64,000 bases of DNA, from NCBI GenBank assembly GCA_035631875.1, contig DASQHX010000009.1, positions 66,691 to 130,690 of the forward strand. The letters are read 5' to 3'. Below, one piece after another: positions 17,743 to 27,600 of this stretch; the first letter of the stretch is position 1; each line of letters starts with the position of its first letter. The notes below the pieces were generated by a model. It was not told where the DNA came from, made no database searches, and saw nothing but the letters and a program-made list of their open reading frames with translations. The stretch is from Nitrosopumilaceae archaeon. GTDB taxonomy: Archaea > Thermoproteota > Nitrososphaeria > Nitrososphaerales > Nitrosopumilaceae. A program made the translations under genes and the position numbers.

Positions 17743-18443
17743 AACCCCATAGTAACAGATCCAAAATTTTCTCGCACCGTTCTGTTTGAATTCATGTTAT
17801 AATCATATATCATTTTAGAATATTCCAAAAGAACACTCTTCATTTCATCAATTGATTTTGAAAGATAAAAACCCGGACAGTCGCCGGTAAACTGAAAGCT
17901 TGCATGAACACGAGCTCTGCCTTTTTCATTTTCAAGCCAAGATGAAAACGGATAGAGGTAACAGACTCCAGGTCTATTTGGATGCAATCCACAGTAACCT
18001 TTCTCATCCAAAAATCTACAAGAGATATGGGTTCCATCATCTTCCTCTGTCTCATTTTCTTTTCGTTTCAGGTTTATCATGGTCATTGTTATATTATTTC
18101 CAGATGGGCCTCTTTCTTCCCAAGTAGCAATGTTAGTGTCATTTTTTATAAAGTCTGTAACTTTTTGGTACTTTAGTCCCTTTGCAATTGTGATTAGATC
18201 ATTTGATGTAAGAGGTAATCTGCCTTGTCTGTCACAGCAATTATGGCAATCAGGCCAGTAACATTTCCAGAGAACATAACTTTCTGCTTTTGCAATATAT
18301 GGAATATGAAAAACAACATCTTTTACTTTGATAGCAAAATCAGAAACATCACTTCTGTTTCCTAGAATAAAATCCCGTATGATTGGATTTATTTCCCAAT
18401 TTTTTGATAAAAGTTCAAGTGATTCCTCAAGTTCCTTTCGCAT
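17739..18443 (-). CDS. YkgJ-family cysteine-cluster protein
   Basis: This 234-residue protein carries the CxxxxxCxxC-type cluster CYWPDCHNCCDRQGR (about residue 66) and a second set CRFLDEKGYCGLHPNRPGVCYLYP (about 142-165). This is the signature of the YkgJ/UPF0153 family, thought to chelate zinc or an iron-sulfur cluster; the biochemical function is not established. ATG 18443 is preferred over TTG 18446. It is convergent with the reductase and divergent, with a 38-base gap, from the small gene at 18482. Confidence 0.8.
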   Translation of the reverse strand: MRKELEESLELLSKNWEINPIIRDFILGNRSDVSDFAIKVKDVVFHIPYIAKAESYVLWKCYWPDCHNCCDRQGRLPLTSNDLITIAKGLKYQKVTDFIKNDTNIATWEERGPSGNNITMTMINLKRKENETEEDDGTHISCRFLDEKGYCGLHPNRPGVCYLYPFSSWLENEKGRARVHASFQFTGDCPGFYLSKSIDEMKSVLLEYSKMIYDYNMNSNRTVRENFGSVTMGF

Positions 18444-18481
18444 CAACTAATAAATTACAAGCACAACTTTGAACGTTATTA

Positions 18482-18802
18482 ATGTTGAGGGAAAAAGGCA
18501 AGTACGCATCTGCTACCGAAAACAGACGATTTGTATGGGAAAAAGTGATGTGGCCCTTGATTTTAGAATTAAACAACATTAGTTTTACTACATCACAATA
18601 CAAAAAAAAACGTGATGCAGTTTGTAAAGAATTTGGAATACCATCATCAAAAATTGCTGGTGGTTTTGTATCACTTTTGTTAAAAGGAATTCTTTACAAG
18701 GAAAACGATCTTTATTCAATTCATTACAGATTAATTCCATATATGAGACTCAAAGCTGATTGTGATTATGCAACAGCAGTACGGGAAACAAACACCAAAT
18801 AA
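18482..18802 (+). CDS. Small hypothetical protein, possible winged-helix fold
   Basis: This 106-residue basic protein starts at ATG 18482. Segments such as TTSQYKKKRDAVCKEFGIPSSKI and GGFVSLLLKGILYKENDLYSIHYRLIPYMRLK resemble a winged-helix with a beta-hairpin, but I recognise no named family. No membrane segment is seen. It lies directly upstream of the tRNA-Gln gene, whose TATA box overlaps its stop codon. Confidence 0.7.
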   Translation: MLREKGKYASATENRRFVWEKVMWPLILELNNISFTTSQYKKKRDAVCKEFGIPSSKIAGGFVSLLLKGILYKENDLYSIHYRLIPYMRLKADCDYATAVRETNTK

Positions 18803-18809
18803 TTATATT
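18801..18809 (+). promoter_or_regulatory. TATA box of tRNA-Gln
   Basis: AATTATATT is centred 30 bases before the 5' end of the tRNA and overlaps the stop codon of the upstream gene. Confidence 0.4.
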
Positions 18810-18852
18810 CTCAGGTATTCCAAGTCGTGTCGGTAGCCCGATAGTCTAGTGG

Positions 18853-18868
18853 CCAAACAAATTTTGGG
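18853..18868 (+). other. Predicted non-canonical intron in the tRNA-Gln D loop
   Basis: The 16-base insertion lies between G18852 and T18869. Its ends CCAAA and TTTGG can form a five-pair hairpin, consistent with a bulge-helix-bulge splice substrate. Shifting the boundaries by one base (18852-18867) gives the same mature product. Removing it restores a standard D arm. Confidence 0.65.
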
Positions 18869-18888
18869 TTAGGGATTCCAGGCTCTGG

Positions 18889-18903
18889 ATCTTACGAGAG
18901 GAA
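18889..18903 (+). other. Predicted canonical intron in tRNA-Gln after position 37
   Basis: This 15-base insertion follows the base 3' of the anticodon, the canonical archaeal position 37/38. CTCT (18883-18886) can pair with AGAG (18897-18900), giving a relaxed bulge-helix-bulge structure on top of the anticodon stem. Confidence 0.75.
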
Positions 18904-18965
18904 ACCTGGGGACGGCAGTTCGAATCTGCCTCGGGCTACTTTATCTTTGATAAAATTATAATTGC

Positions 18966-19565
18966 CTATCTAGAGGCCATAGCTATTCTTTCAAGCTCAT
19001 TTTTCTTTTTCACAGAAGGAGCATTCATGTCATTTGCTGCTGCGAGAATAAGGTGTTCTGCAAGGTTCTCTTCGATTGCTTTTGGATTTGAAAATGATGC
19101 GTCCCTTACACCTTCCGCAATGAATCGTAATGCAAGATCCACTCTTCGTAAAGGTGCAACATCTACTGACACATGATAAACAGTACCACCATAAACTATT
19201 CTTGTAGTATCTTCATTTGGAGCAGAGTTTTCAATTGCTCGTACAAGAACCTCAATTGGATTTTTACCTGTTTTGAGAAACATAATGTCAAGTGCTGCTT
19301 TGACAGTGTTTATTGATCGAGTTTTCTTTCCACCCATCCTACCTGTGTTTTTTGCATATCTTTTTCCAAAGTGTAAAAGCTTGTTTGCAAGTCTTTCTAC
19401 TATGTTAACTTCAGCCTTGTTGAATCTCTTTAGTGCAGAACGACCAAAAGTTAAGGGCATTATAATTTTGTTTACCGATATAGCATTTTTTAAACCGGGA
19501 TCTTTAATCTCTATTTTTGAGAGGTCCCATTTCCTAAAAAGTAAAAGATTTGCAGTTTCTGTCAT
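18966..19565 (-). CDS. rps7: 30S ribosomal protein S7
   Basis: S7 nucleates assembly of the 30S head. The 199-residue archaeal form includes the KKTRSINTVKAALDIM helix and the GGTVYHVSVDVAPLRRVDLALR region that contacts 16S rRNA. It is the last gene of the rpoH-rpoB-rpoA-rpl30e-nusA-rps12-rps7 unit. Its ATG follows the rps12 stop by two bases. In many archaea the EF-1 alpha and S10 genes follow; here tRNA-Gln is downstream on the other strand. Confidence 0.95.
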   Translation of the reverse strand: MTETANLLLFRKWDLSKIEIKDPGLKNAISVNKIIMPLTFGRSALKRFNKAEVNIVERLANKLLHFGKRYAKNTGRMGGKKTRSINTVKAALDIMFLKTGKNPIEVLVRAIENSAPNEDTTRIVYGGTVYHVSVDVAPLRRVDLALRFIAEGVRDASFSNPKAIEENLAEHLILAAANDMNAPSVKKKNELERIAMASR

Positions 19566-19567
19566 TT

Positions 19568-20005
19568 CTATCTCCTTGGTTTTTCTTTCTTACCATATAC
19601 AAGTTCTTTGAGTGAAGTTCCATTTACCTTGAATACCTTCCATCTTACACCAGGAATATCTCCCATTGCTCCTCCCATGGATGCGCCCATTCCTTCTACG
19701 TGTACTTCGTCATGTTCATCAACAAAATTCATAGCACCGTCTCTTGGTAAAAATGCAGTAACAGTCTTTCCATTTTTTATGAGTTGTACACGAACACATT
19801 TTCGAACAGCAGAGTTTGGCTGCTTTGCTTCAATACCTACTTTTTCTAAAACAATTCCACGAGCTTGTGGTGCACCACCTAATGGACTTGCTTTTTTGTC
19901 AAGGCCAAGATTTCTTCTTTTATAAGTACCAATAGACCAACGTTGTTTCTTTCTTTTATCTTTTAGAACTCTTCCTGAAAATAGACCGAGTGGTGATTTT
20001 GCCAT
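19568..20005 (-). CDS. rps12: 30S ribosomal protein S12
   Basis: S12 sits at the decoding centre. Key motifs are [24 protein letters not shown] with [15 protein letters not shown] and the [15 protein letters not shown] loop. Length 145 residues is normal for archaea. It lies four bases after nusA and two before rps7, as in the str-type operons of other archaea. Confidence 0.96.
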   Translation of the reverse strand: MAKSPLGLFSGRVLKDKRKKQRWSIGTYKRRNLGLDKKASPLGGAPQARGIVLEKVGIEAKQPNSAVRKCVRVQLIKNGKTVTAFLPRDGAMNFVDEHDEVHVEGMGASMGGAMGDIPGVRWKVFKVNGTSLKELVYGKKEKPRR

Positions 20006-20009
20006 ATTT

Positions 20010-20468
20010 TTATTCCATTATTTTTTCTGGACTTTGTATTAGAACACTGGAAATTTGAAAGTATCTTTTTGCAAGTAGTCTTGCCTTCTCAGCGTTACGA
20101 CCTTCACGACCAACTACGATACCTTTCTTTTTTGCATCAACCATAACAATTGCTTGCATAGAACCATCAAGTCTTTTGTTTATTTTAACTTCAGATACAA
20201 GCTTTTGATTTAACATATTTTTGAGAAAATCTGCAGGATCATCAGAATATTCCACAAGTTCAACATTTCTTTTTACTACGTTTTGTAGGTTTCGAATTGT
20301 GGAACCACCCTTGCCTATTGCAAGACCCATCTTACCTGGATTTACAACAAAGATTACTCTATCAAGTTTTTCATCTTCAATACAATCACGAGCTGTTGCA
20401 CCAGTTACGTTTTGAAATAGCGACATCAGTTTAATTTGGTCGGTTGTTAGTTTGATTGTTTCCGTCAT
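20010..20468 (-). CDS. nusA: NusA-like transcription termination/antitermination factor
   Basis: Archaeal NusA is a short protein with two KH RNA-binding domains. Here the first GxxG loop is [15 protein letters not shown] and the second [20 protein letters not shown]. Neither the bacterial N-terminal polymerase-binding domain nor S1 domain is present, as usual in archaea. An upstream ATG at 20507 would add 13 residues; ATG 20468 (152 residues) gives the usual start before [13 protein letters not shown]. It sits between rpl30e and rps12, the standard place. Confidence 0.92.
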   Translation of the reverse strand: MTETIKLTTDQIKLMSLFQNVTGATARDCIEDEKLDRVIFVVNPGKMGLAIGKGGSTIRNLQNVVKRNVELVEYSDDPADFLKNMLNQKLVSEVKINKRLDGSMQAIVMVDAKKKGIVVGREGRNAEKARLLAKRYFQISSVLIQSPEKIME

Positions 20469-20544
20469 TTCTATGCCTGTTTTAAAATCGATCTCTTCGT
20501 GGGACATTTAAATCTTCATAAAAAATTATGCAAAAATAAGACAT

Positions 20545-20865
20545 TTATTGTTGTATCTCCTCTTCCACTTCTTTCAAAAGTGTTTTGAGATTTGTTTCAC
20601 TCAAAGTTTTAAGCGAAAGTGCAGAGATTCTAAATTGCGTACCACAAAGCCTTCCAAGTTCAACAGACGAGCCCTTAAAATTCAAAGTAGGAACTTTGGA
20701 GCTTGTTGCAGTCTCTTGTATCTTTTGAAGTGTATTCTTTGGAATAGATTGAGATAAAATTATCAATTTAGAATTTTTCATTGAACCAATTACCTCTTTT
20801 GCACCTAGAGAACACTTTTTGTCATCCATGGCATCTTTGATTATTTTTTCTAGAAGTTTAGCCAT
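20545..20865 (-). CDS. rpl30e: 50S ribosomal protein L30e
   Basis: L30e belongs to the L7Ae/L30e/S12e RNA-binding fold that recognises kink-turns. The 106-residue protein has AKEVIGSMKNSKLIILSQSIP and the C-terminal ELGRLCGTQFRISALSL segment typical of L30e. ATG 20865 lies inside the end of rpoA (an eight-base overlap) and is preferred over TTG 20871. Confidence 0.93.
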   Translation of the reverse strand: MAKLLEKIIKDAMDDKKCSLGAKEVIGSMKNSKLIILSQSIPKNTLQKIQETATSSKVPTLNFKGSSVELGRLCGTQFRISALSLKTLSETNLKTLLKEVEEEIQQ

Positions 20866-23800
20866 CTTCAACTACCTTCATGTAAAGATCCACGGTTCCA
20901 GTTCCTACAGGAATATTTCCACCAACAATTACATTTTCTGTCACACCTTTTAGTTGTTCAACTTCTCCAGCCAATGCAGCTTCTGCAATGGTTGGAACAG
21001 TAATTTCAAATGCAGCTCTTGCAAGTACACTTGTCTTTGTTCCAGCAATTCCATGTCTTCCAATTTGTTGCATATATCCTCTAGAACACATCAAATCTGA
21101 AACAAGCATAAGATATCTAATGTCTACTTCAAGACCTTGGTCCTCAAGTGTTGAGCTAAGCTCATTTATCAGTGCGTTACGTGCAGCTTCAATTCCTAGT
21201 GTACTTGCAATTTCAAAGACATTGTTTGTGCGTATATTTTTCTTGTCAACACCATCAATTTCAAACACCTTTGCAATGTTAGAACCAGATGTTTGTATTA
21301 CCCATTCATCGTCTTGTTGCACTATAGTAACTCTTTCAACATCAGCTACCCCTTTTACTTTGGTACCAAGAATTTTATTTCTCATTGCAAGAACTGTTTG
21401 AGCATCTGATTCTTCAGCAAGTGTTAGTGTAATGGAATTACCGTTAGTTTCAATTTCAAATTTCTTTTTTGATGATTGTAATGCCTCTTCAACATCAGCT
21501 ATGGTACAAGCCCTTTCTTTTAGCTTGTCAGTATTTAGATTCAGTTTGATTTTTGTGGAATAATCAGTTTCTGTGCTTGATACAAGTGCACTAACCTTTG
21601 TATGTAAGATTTCACGTGCAACTTTGATTGCTTTTTCTTTTGATTTTTTGTAGTTTTCTTCCAGATAGATGTCCATTGTTGGTGTTACTGGTTTTTTGCG
21701 TGCATCAACAAGTTCAATTAATCTTGGAAGACCGAGTGTTACATTTCTTTCTCTAATTCCTGCAAAGTGAAATGTTCTTAGTGTCATCTGAGTTCCAGGC
21801 TCACCAATAGATTGTGCAGTTACTACACCTACTGCTTGCCCCGGTTCTACTTTGGCATCATCATACAACTCTAATGCCTTCTTGCAAACTTTTTCAACAC
21901 CGTCTCTGCTTATTTTTGATTCAAGTAAGGCATCGTGTACTGCGTGTGTTAATCGTGGATTGAATGTCTTTGTGTATTTCTTGGAAAGTTCTGTTATCTC
22001 TTCCTTTGTTGCTTTTTTACCAATGTCAATAATTGTTTCAGATTCTATTAATCTTTGAACTCTAAATGCTTCACCGTGATCACTTTTTGCGACATCGATT
22101 CCATCTTCACCATATAAGAATTGTATAATATGACCATGTGGATCTCGTACAGTTCCATCATATTCTAGCTTAAGGTGCTCAAGTGCATTGATCAATCTTC
22201 TTTGCATGTAACCACTTTGTTGGGTTCTAACTGCAGTATCTACAAGACCTTCACGCCCTCCCATTGCATGGAAGAAAAATTCTAATGTAGAAAGACCCTC
22301 ACGATAGTTTGATTTTACAAATCCCCTCGAATCTGGATTAGTATCATTTTCTTTAAAGTGTGGAAGAGATCTATTGTTGTATCCTTTGTTGATTCTTTTT
22401 CCTCTGATTGATTGCTGACCTAAGGCACCAGCCATCTGTCCTATATTCAGAGATGAGCCCCTGGCACCAGTTGTAGCCATAATTCTTCCAGCATTTGTTT
22501 CATCAAAAGACTTGTCAGCTGTGCTTCCTGCCTTGTCTCTTGCTTTTGAAAGCTCATTTACAATATATGCTTCTAATGCTTCATCTGCAGAAAGACCTCT
22601 ACTAAGCTGCAAAGTTCCTTTCTTTGCTTGGGAGATAAGATCATAAACCTTGTCGTATGTTTCTTGTATTCCGCCTAGAATGTTTTCTTTTGTTTTTGTT
22701 GAAAGCTCAAGATCAGAATAGCCATAACTAAAACCATAATGTGTGATAAATTGTTTTAGCATTACCAAAATAGAATTTAGGAACTTCTTTGCTTCATCAT
22801 ATCCATAGTCTTTTGTGATTCTATGCAAAACACTATCTGGTTCTTCAGCACCAATTGATGCTTTGTCAATTACACCACTGATTAACTGACCATTTTTTAT
22901 TACAACATCTTTTGTTGGACCTTTGGTTCCTTTAGACCACTTTGACGTAATTACATAGTTAAAGTCTTTTGGCATGAAAAGTGAGAATAGTTGTTTTCCA
23001 GTATAAAACTGACCGTTTTTATTTTTAATTGCAGGTTCTGGAAAAGTTCCATCGTATCCTCCAATCATTGCAAGATTTGCAAAGTATTCTGGTGTTAGTG
23101 TAGTGTCATCTTTTGTTAATAGATATGCTCCTGTGATGAAATCTCGTAATGCTCCAATGATTGGTCCTCCATATCTTGGTGAGATCAACTGATCCTGTAC
23201 ACGCATCAAAAGAATTGCTTCAGCTCTAGCTTCCTCACTTTGTGGTACATGTAAGTTCATCTCATCTCCATCAAAGTCAGCGTTGTATGGAGGACATACC
23301 GATGGATGTAATCTGAAAGTTTTTCCTGGTAAGACCTTAACATAATGACCCATAATTGACATTTGGTGTAAAGATGGTTGTCTGTTAAACATGACAATGT
23401 CACCGTCTGACAGATGTCTTTCTATGAGATATCCAATCTCGATGTTGTTTGCAATTGTTTCTCTGTCTTCAACAAAATCAAGTCTAATCTTTACTCCATC
23501 AGGTCTTACAATATAATTTGCTCCTGGGAATTTGTTTGGACCATTTATCACAAGTCTCTTTAGTCTTTCAATATTCCATTCTGTAACAACTTCAGGTATT
23601 GTAAGTTTGATTGCTACAGCTTCTGGGACTCCAACCTCAGCAATGTCAAGATTTGGATCTGGTGAAATCACAGTTCTGCTGGAAAAGTCTACTCTTTTTC
23701 CAGAAAGTGAGCCTCTGAATCTTCCCTCTTTTCCTTTTAGTCTTTGTGTTAAAGTTTTCAGCGGTCTACCTGATCTGTGATGAGCTTGTGGAATTCCAGA

Positions 23801-24652
23801 AACCTCATTATCGAAATATGTTGTTGTATGATATTGTAACAAATCAACAAGATCTTGAACAATAAGTGGAGGAGTTCCTGCTTCTTTACTTTCTTTTAAT
23901 CTCTGATTTACTCTTATTATGTCAACAAGTTTGTGTGTTAGATCATCTTCTGATCTAATTCCTGTTTCTAAAATTATTGATGGTCTTACAGTTACAGGTG
24001 GTACAGGTAGAACTTGGAGTACAAACCATTCTGGTCTTGCAGTGGAAGGATCATATCCCAAAAGTTTCAAATCATCATCAATCATGTGAGAGAATCTTTC
24101 TCTAATTGTTATTGGCAGTAATCTGTTTTCACCAAGTTCCGTCTTTTCAATAAAGATTGTCGGCTTTGTAAAGATCATATCATATTGTGATTTGCCACAA
24201 TGCGGACATGTCTTTTCTTTTTTTGCTTTTTCAATAATTTGGTCTGGTATATGTTTTACAGATATTACCGTATATGCTGCCTCTTTGTTCAGTATTCTAT
24301 GATATTCTTCCAGGTCCTCTTTTGGAATTTTCAGTCTAGCACAGGATCTGCATGTAGTCAAAAGAAGTTTGTAGATATTATCAATGAATGCTATATGTAA
24401 GACAGGTTCGGCAAGTTCAATGTGACCAAAATGTCCAGGACACCTTGCAGCAGTATTGCCACATGTAATACATTTCTGTCCTGGTTCTAATGTTCCAAGC
24501 CGTCCATCCATTAGTCCACCTTGTACAGACATCCCGTCTTCATCATAAGTTTCTGGAGCAGTAATTTCTGCAACAGAATACTTTCTAATTTCTGTTGGTG
24601 ACCAAACGGAAAATTTGATTCCGTCGATTATCTTTATTGTTTCAAGAGCCAT
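20858..24652 (-). CDS. rpoA: DNA-directed RNA polymerase subunit A, unsplit A'-A'' fusion
   Basis: This largest subunit has 1264 residues. The N-terminal zinc motif CITCGN...CPGHFGHIEL (about 61-78), the second CxxC pair (about 149) and the catalytic NADFDGDEMN magnesium loop (457-466) lie in the A' part. The bridge helix and trigger-loop region (AQSIGEPGTQMTLRTFHFAG, about 940-960) lie in the A'' part. Most archaea encode these as two genes, rpoA1 and rpoA2. A single gene is a known character of Thaumarchaeota. There is no internal stop or restart. The gene overlaps rpoB by one base and rpl30e by eight. Confidence 0.97.
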   Translation of the reverse strand: MALETIKIIDGIKFSVWSPTEIRKYSVAEITAPETYDEDGMSVQGGLMDGRLGTLEPGQKCITCGNTAARCPGHFGHIELAEPVLHIAFIDNIYKLLLTTCRSCARLKIPKEDLEEYHRILNKEAAYTVISVKHIPDQIIEKAKKEKTCPHCGKSQYDMIFTKPTIFIEKTELGENRLLPITIRERFSHMIDDDLKLLGYDPSTARPEWFVLQVLPVPPVTVRPSIILETGIRSEDDLTHKLVDIIRVNQRLKESKEAGTPPLIVQDLVDLLQYHTTTYFDNEVSGIPQAHHRSGRPLKTLTQRLKGKEGRFRGSLSGKRVDFSSRTVISPDPNLDIAEVGVPEAVAIKLTIPEVVTEWNIERLKRLVINGPNKFPGANYIVRPDGVKIRLDFVEDRETIANNIEIGYLIERHLSDGDIVMFNRQPSLHQMSIMGHYVKVLPGKTFRLHPSVCPPYNADFDGDEMNLHVPQSEEARAEAILLMRVQDQLISPRYGGPIIGALRDFITGAYLLTKDDTTLTPEYFANLAMIGGYDGTFPEPAIKNKNGQFYTGKQLFSLFMPKDFNYVITSKWSKGTKGPTKDVVIKNGQLISGVIDKASIGAEEPDSVLHRITKDYGYDEAKKFLNSILVMLKQFITHYGFSYGYSDLELSTKTKENILGGIQETYDKVYDLISQAKKGTLQLSRGLSADEALEAYIVNELSKARDKAGSTADKSFDETNAGRIMATTGARGSSLNIGQMAGALGQQSIRGKRINKGYNNRSLPHFKENDTNPDSRGFVKSNYREGLSTLEFFFHAMGGREGLVDTAVRTQQSGYMQRRLINALEHLKLEYDGTVRDPHGHIIQFLYGEDGIDVAKSDHGEAFRVQRLIESETIIDIGKKATKEEITELSKKYTKTFNPRLTHAVHDALLESKISRDGVEKVCKKALELYDDAKVEPGQAVGVVTAQSIGEPGTQMTLRTFHFAGIRERNVTLGLPRLIELVDARKKPVTPTMDIYLEENYKKSKEKAIKVAREILHTKVSALVSSTETDYSTKIKLNLNTDKLKERACTIADVEEALQSSKKKFEIETNGNSITLTLAEESDAQTVLAMRNKILGTKVKGVADVERVTIVQQDDEWVIQTSGSNIAKVFEIDGVDKKNIRTNNVFEIASTLGIEAARNALINELSSTLEDQGLEVDIRYLMLVSDLMCSRGYMQQIGRHGIAGTKTSVLARAAFEITVPTIAEAALAGEVEQLKGVTENVIVGGNIPVGTGTVDLYMKVVEDG

Positions 24653-27600
24653 TATACCTTCTCCTTTATCAAGAGTCTTGGAGCAACATCTAAGCTCATC
24701 ATTTCTTGTAACAAGAGCTTGAATGCATAGGCTACTGAAATTGATGTCACCTTTGCTTTATCGCCACAAACTCTACAAACAAAGCGTCGTTGTTTGATGT
24801 CATAATATGAGACTAGCCCACATCTTTCACAGATATAAATATCGGCCTTGTCTGATTCATCAAGCAGTCTATCCTTTAACATCATAGAAGCACCGTATGC
24901 AATAAGACAATCTCTTTCCATTTCTCCAAATCTCAAACCGCCTCCACGTGCACGTCCTTCTGTAGGTTGTTTTGTTAGCATCTGTACTTGTCCTCTTGCT
25001 CTAGCATGGATCTTATCTGCAACCATGTGGTGAAGTTTTTGATAATATACAACTCCAATGAAAACTTCGGCAGGAAATGCTTTTCCTGTTCTTCCATCAT
25101 ACATCATTTCTTTTCCAGAATATTTGAAACCTGCAGATTCTAGGACTCCTTTGACATCCTCCAATTTTTCTCCTACAAATGCAGAGCCATCCATTTTAGT
25201 GCCTCTAAGTGCTGCAGCTTTTCCAGTCACTGATTCTAGAAACATTCCAACAGTCATTCTAGATGGAAATGCATGTGGATTAATTAATACGTCTGGAACA
25301 ACTCCATCAGCTGTATATGGTAGATCTTCATGATTTACAAGTAAACCTACAACTCCTTTCTGACCATGTCTAGATGCAAATTTGTCACCTATTTCCGGAA
25401 CTCTGACATCTCTAACTCGAATCTTATACATCCGGCCACCATCGTGTGATTGAGTCATGACAACGGTATCAACAACACCATTCTCCGATGGTCTTACTCC
25501 GATTGAGGTATCTCGTCTATATGGTCCTTTTACCTCAAATTCTCTATATTCTTCCATGAATCTTGGTGGACTTGTCTTTCCAATCAAAATATCTCCACCT
25601 TGAACTGTTGATTCAGTTGCAATTACGCCATCTTCTTCTAACAATCTGTAAGCTTTTTCACCACGAAAACCACGAATATTTGCTTCTGCATTTGGAATTT
25701 CAAAGTTATCTCTCATTCCTCCAGGATATTGTTTCGCTTCTGCTTCATAGATTCTATAAAAGAAAGTTCTTCCTAGTCCTCTTTCTACAGATGATCTGCT
25801 TAAAACTATAGCATCTTCAATATTGTAACCATCAAAAGGTAGTACTGCAACAATACAATTTTGTCCAGCAGGCCTGTCTTCTAATCCTAAAAGTCCCATC
25901 GCTTTTGTTGTTACGATTGGAGTTTGAGGATATAACATGAAATGCTGTCGCACATATGTACTTGCATTCATCAACGGGGTAGAAAAACCAAGACTTTGTT
26001 TTGCCATGGCGGATTCATATGTATTTCTTGGAGATTGATTATGTTCAGGATATGGAATTATAGATGCGCCAGCTCCAAGAATTGCAGATGGGAATATTTC
26101 CATATGAGTATGTTTTTTTACATTCTCTTCATCCATTGCAATGTAACAGTTTTCTTCCTCATTTGCATCCACTAATTCAATTACCCCCATGTGTAAAAGA
26201 TCACTCCAGGAAAGGAATTTTTTGCTTACCTTATCTATGAGTTCTTGTGTTAAAAGCGGTTTGTTATCTTTTATTACGATTAAAGGACGTAGAACTCTTC
26301 CTGCATTACAGTTTACATAAAGTCTTTTTGTAGAACCTTCAATATCAGACTGGTACAAAAATATTCCAATGTGAGGATGAATTTTGAAATTTCTTCTTAG
26401 CTCACGTAATGAATCTACAAGCTTTTGTCCATCTTTATAATATCCAATTAGTCTTCCATCAACAAAAATTCTTGTTCCTTCTTTTTTTAGCTCATCTTTT
26501 GCATCTGAAACATAAGTCACTCCAAGATCGTAGAGTTTTTCAATAATATCTTCTGATGGAACATTCACCGATATTATTGCAGAAAGAGCCAGATTCTTGA
26601 CTAGTCCACAATTTGATCCCTCAGGGGTTTCACTTGGACATATTCTACCAAAATGTGTTGAATGTAAATCTCGTGCCTCAAAGTTTGGTTGACTTCTGCT
26701 CAAAGGAGATTGAATTCTTCTAAGATGACTAATTGTTGAAAGATAGTTTGTTCTATCTAAAAGCTGGGTTACTCCTACTCTGCCTCTTCCCCAATTTCCT
26801 GTTGCAATTGCATTATTTAGTTTGTCAGTAACTATACCTGGTCTTACTGCTGCTGCAACCGCATTAATTCCTCTTTTCTGTCCAGAACGTTCAAGTTGAT
26901 ATTTCATATCTCGAACCAAGTTTCTAAAAGCAGTTCTGAATAAATCTGCCAGCATCTGACCCGCAAATTTTATGACCTTATTTCCATAATGATCTTTATC
27001 ATCAGGTGTAAGCCAGCCTAGTTTTAATTCAATTAATTTGCAAGCTGCTTCGCCCAGAAATTGTGATTTTTCCTTTCTATTATCTGGATGCTTTCCAAGA
27101 TGTGGTAAAAGTCCCCAGTCAAGCAAAGTTTCTGCTCTCTTTATCTGAAATTCTTCAAGCATTCCAGGCGCTATTCTCTTACTGATGTATACTATCGCAT
27201 CCTTTGCAGTTGGTACATCGCCTGACTTTTCAAATGATGCTTCAAGTTCATCTTGAATGTCATCAACAAGTGAAACTGCAGCTGCAATTTCTCTATCAGA
27301 TTCAAGTCCTAGAGCTCGCATTAAAGTAACTACAGGTATGTCAACAGGTGAACCCGGAATTTTTGCAACTATCAAACCATCATTTTTCATTACAAGTTCA
27401 AGTTTTGCGCGATAACCAACAATAGATGAATAGACTTTAGCTTTGAAGACAGTGTTACCTCCAACGGTTTCTTTATCAACTATAATTTTATTGTAAGAAA
27501 GATCTTCTAGTCCAACAATCACTCGTTCTGATCCATTTATAATAAAATATCCACCAGGATCGTTTGGATCCTCACCATGTTCTACAAGTTTTTGATCAGA

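Larger units (their letters stand above)
18835..18938 (+). tRNA. trnQ-CUG: tRNA-Gln (CTG) with two predicted introns
   Basis: Acceptor AGCCCGA (18835-18841) pairs with TCGGGCT (18931-18937), discriminator A18938. The T arm is GGCAG-TTCGAAT-CTGCC (18914-18930). The anticodon stem is CCAGG (18878-18882) with CCTGG (18905-18909). The 22-base sequence between these stems is too long for a loop: removing 15 bases (18889-18903) leaves CTCTGGA with anticodon CTG, read as Gln. The D region is 16 bases too long: removing 18853-18868 leaves the standard AGTGGTTAG loop closed by GTCT/GGAT. The mature length is 73 bases. An A1-U72 pair is usual for archaeal tRNA-Gln. CCA is not encoded. Confidence 0.88.
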
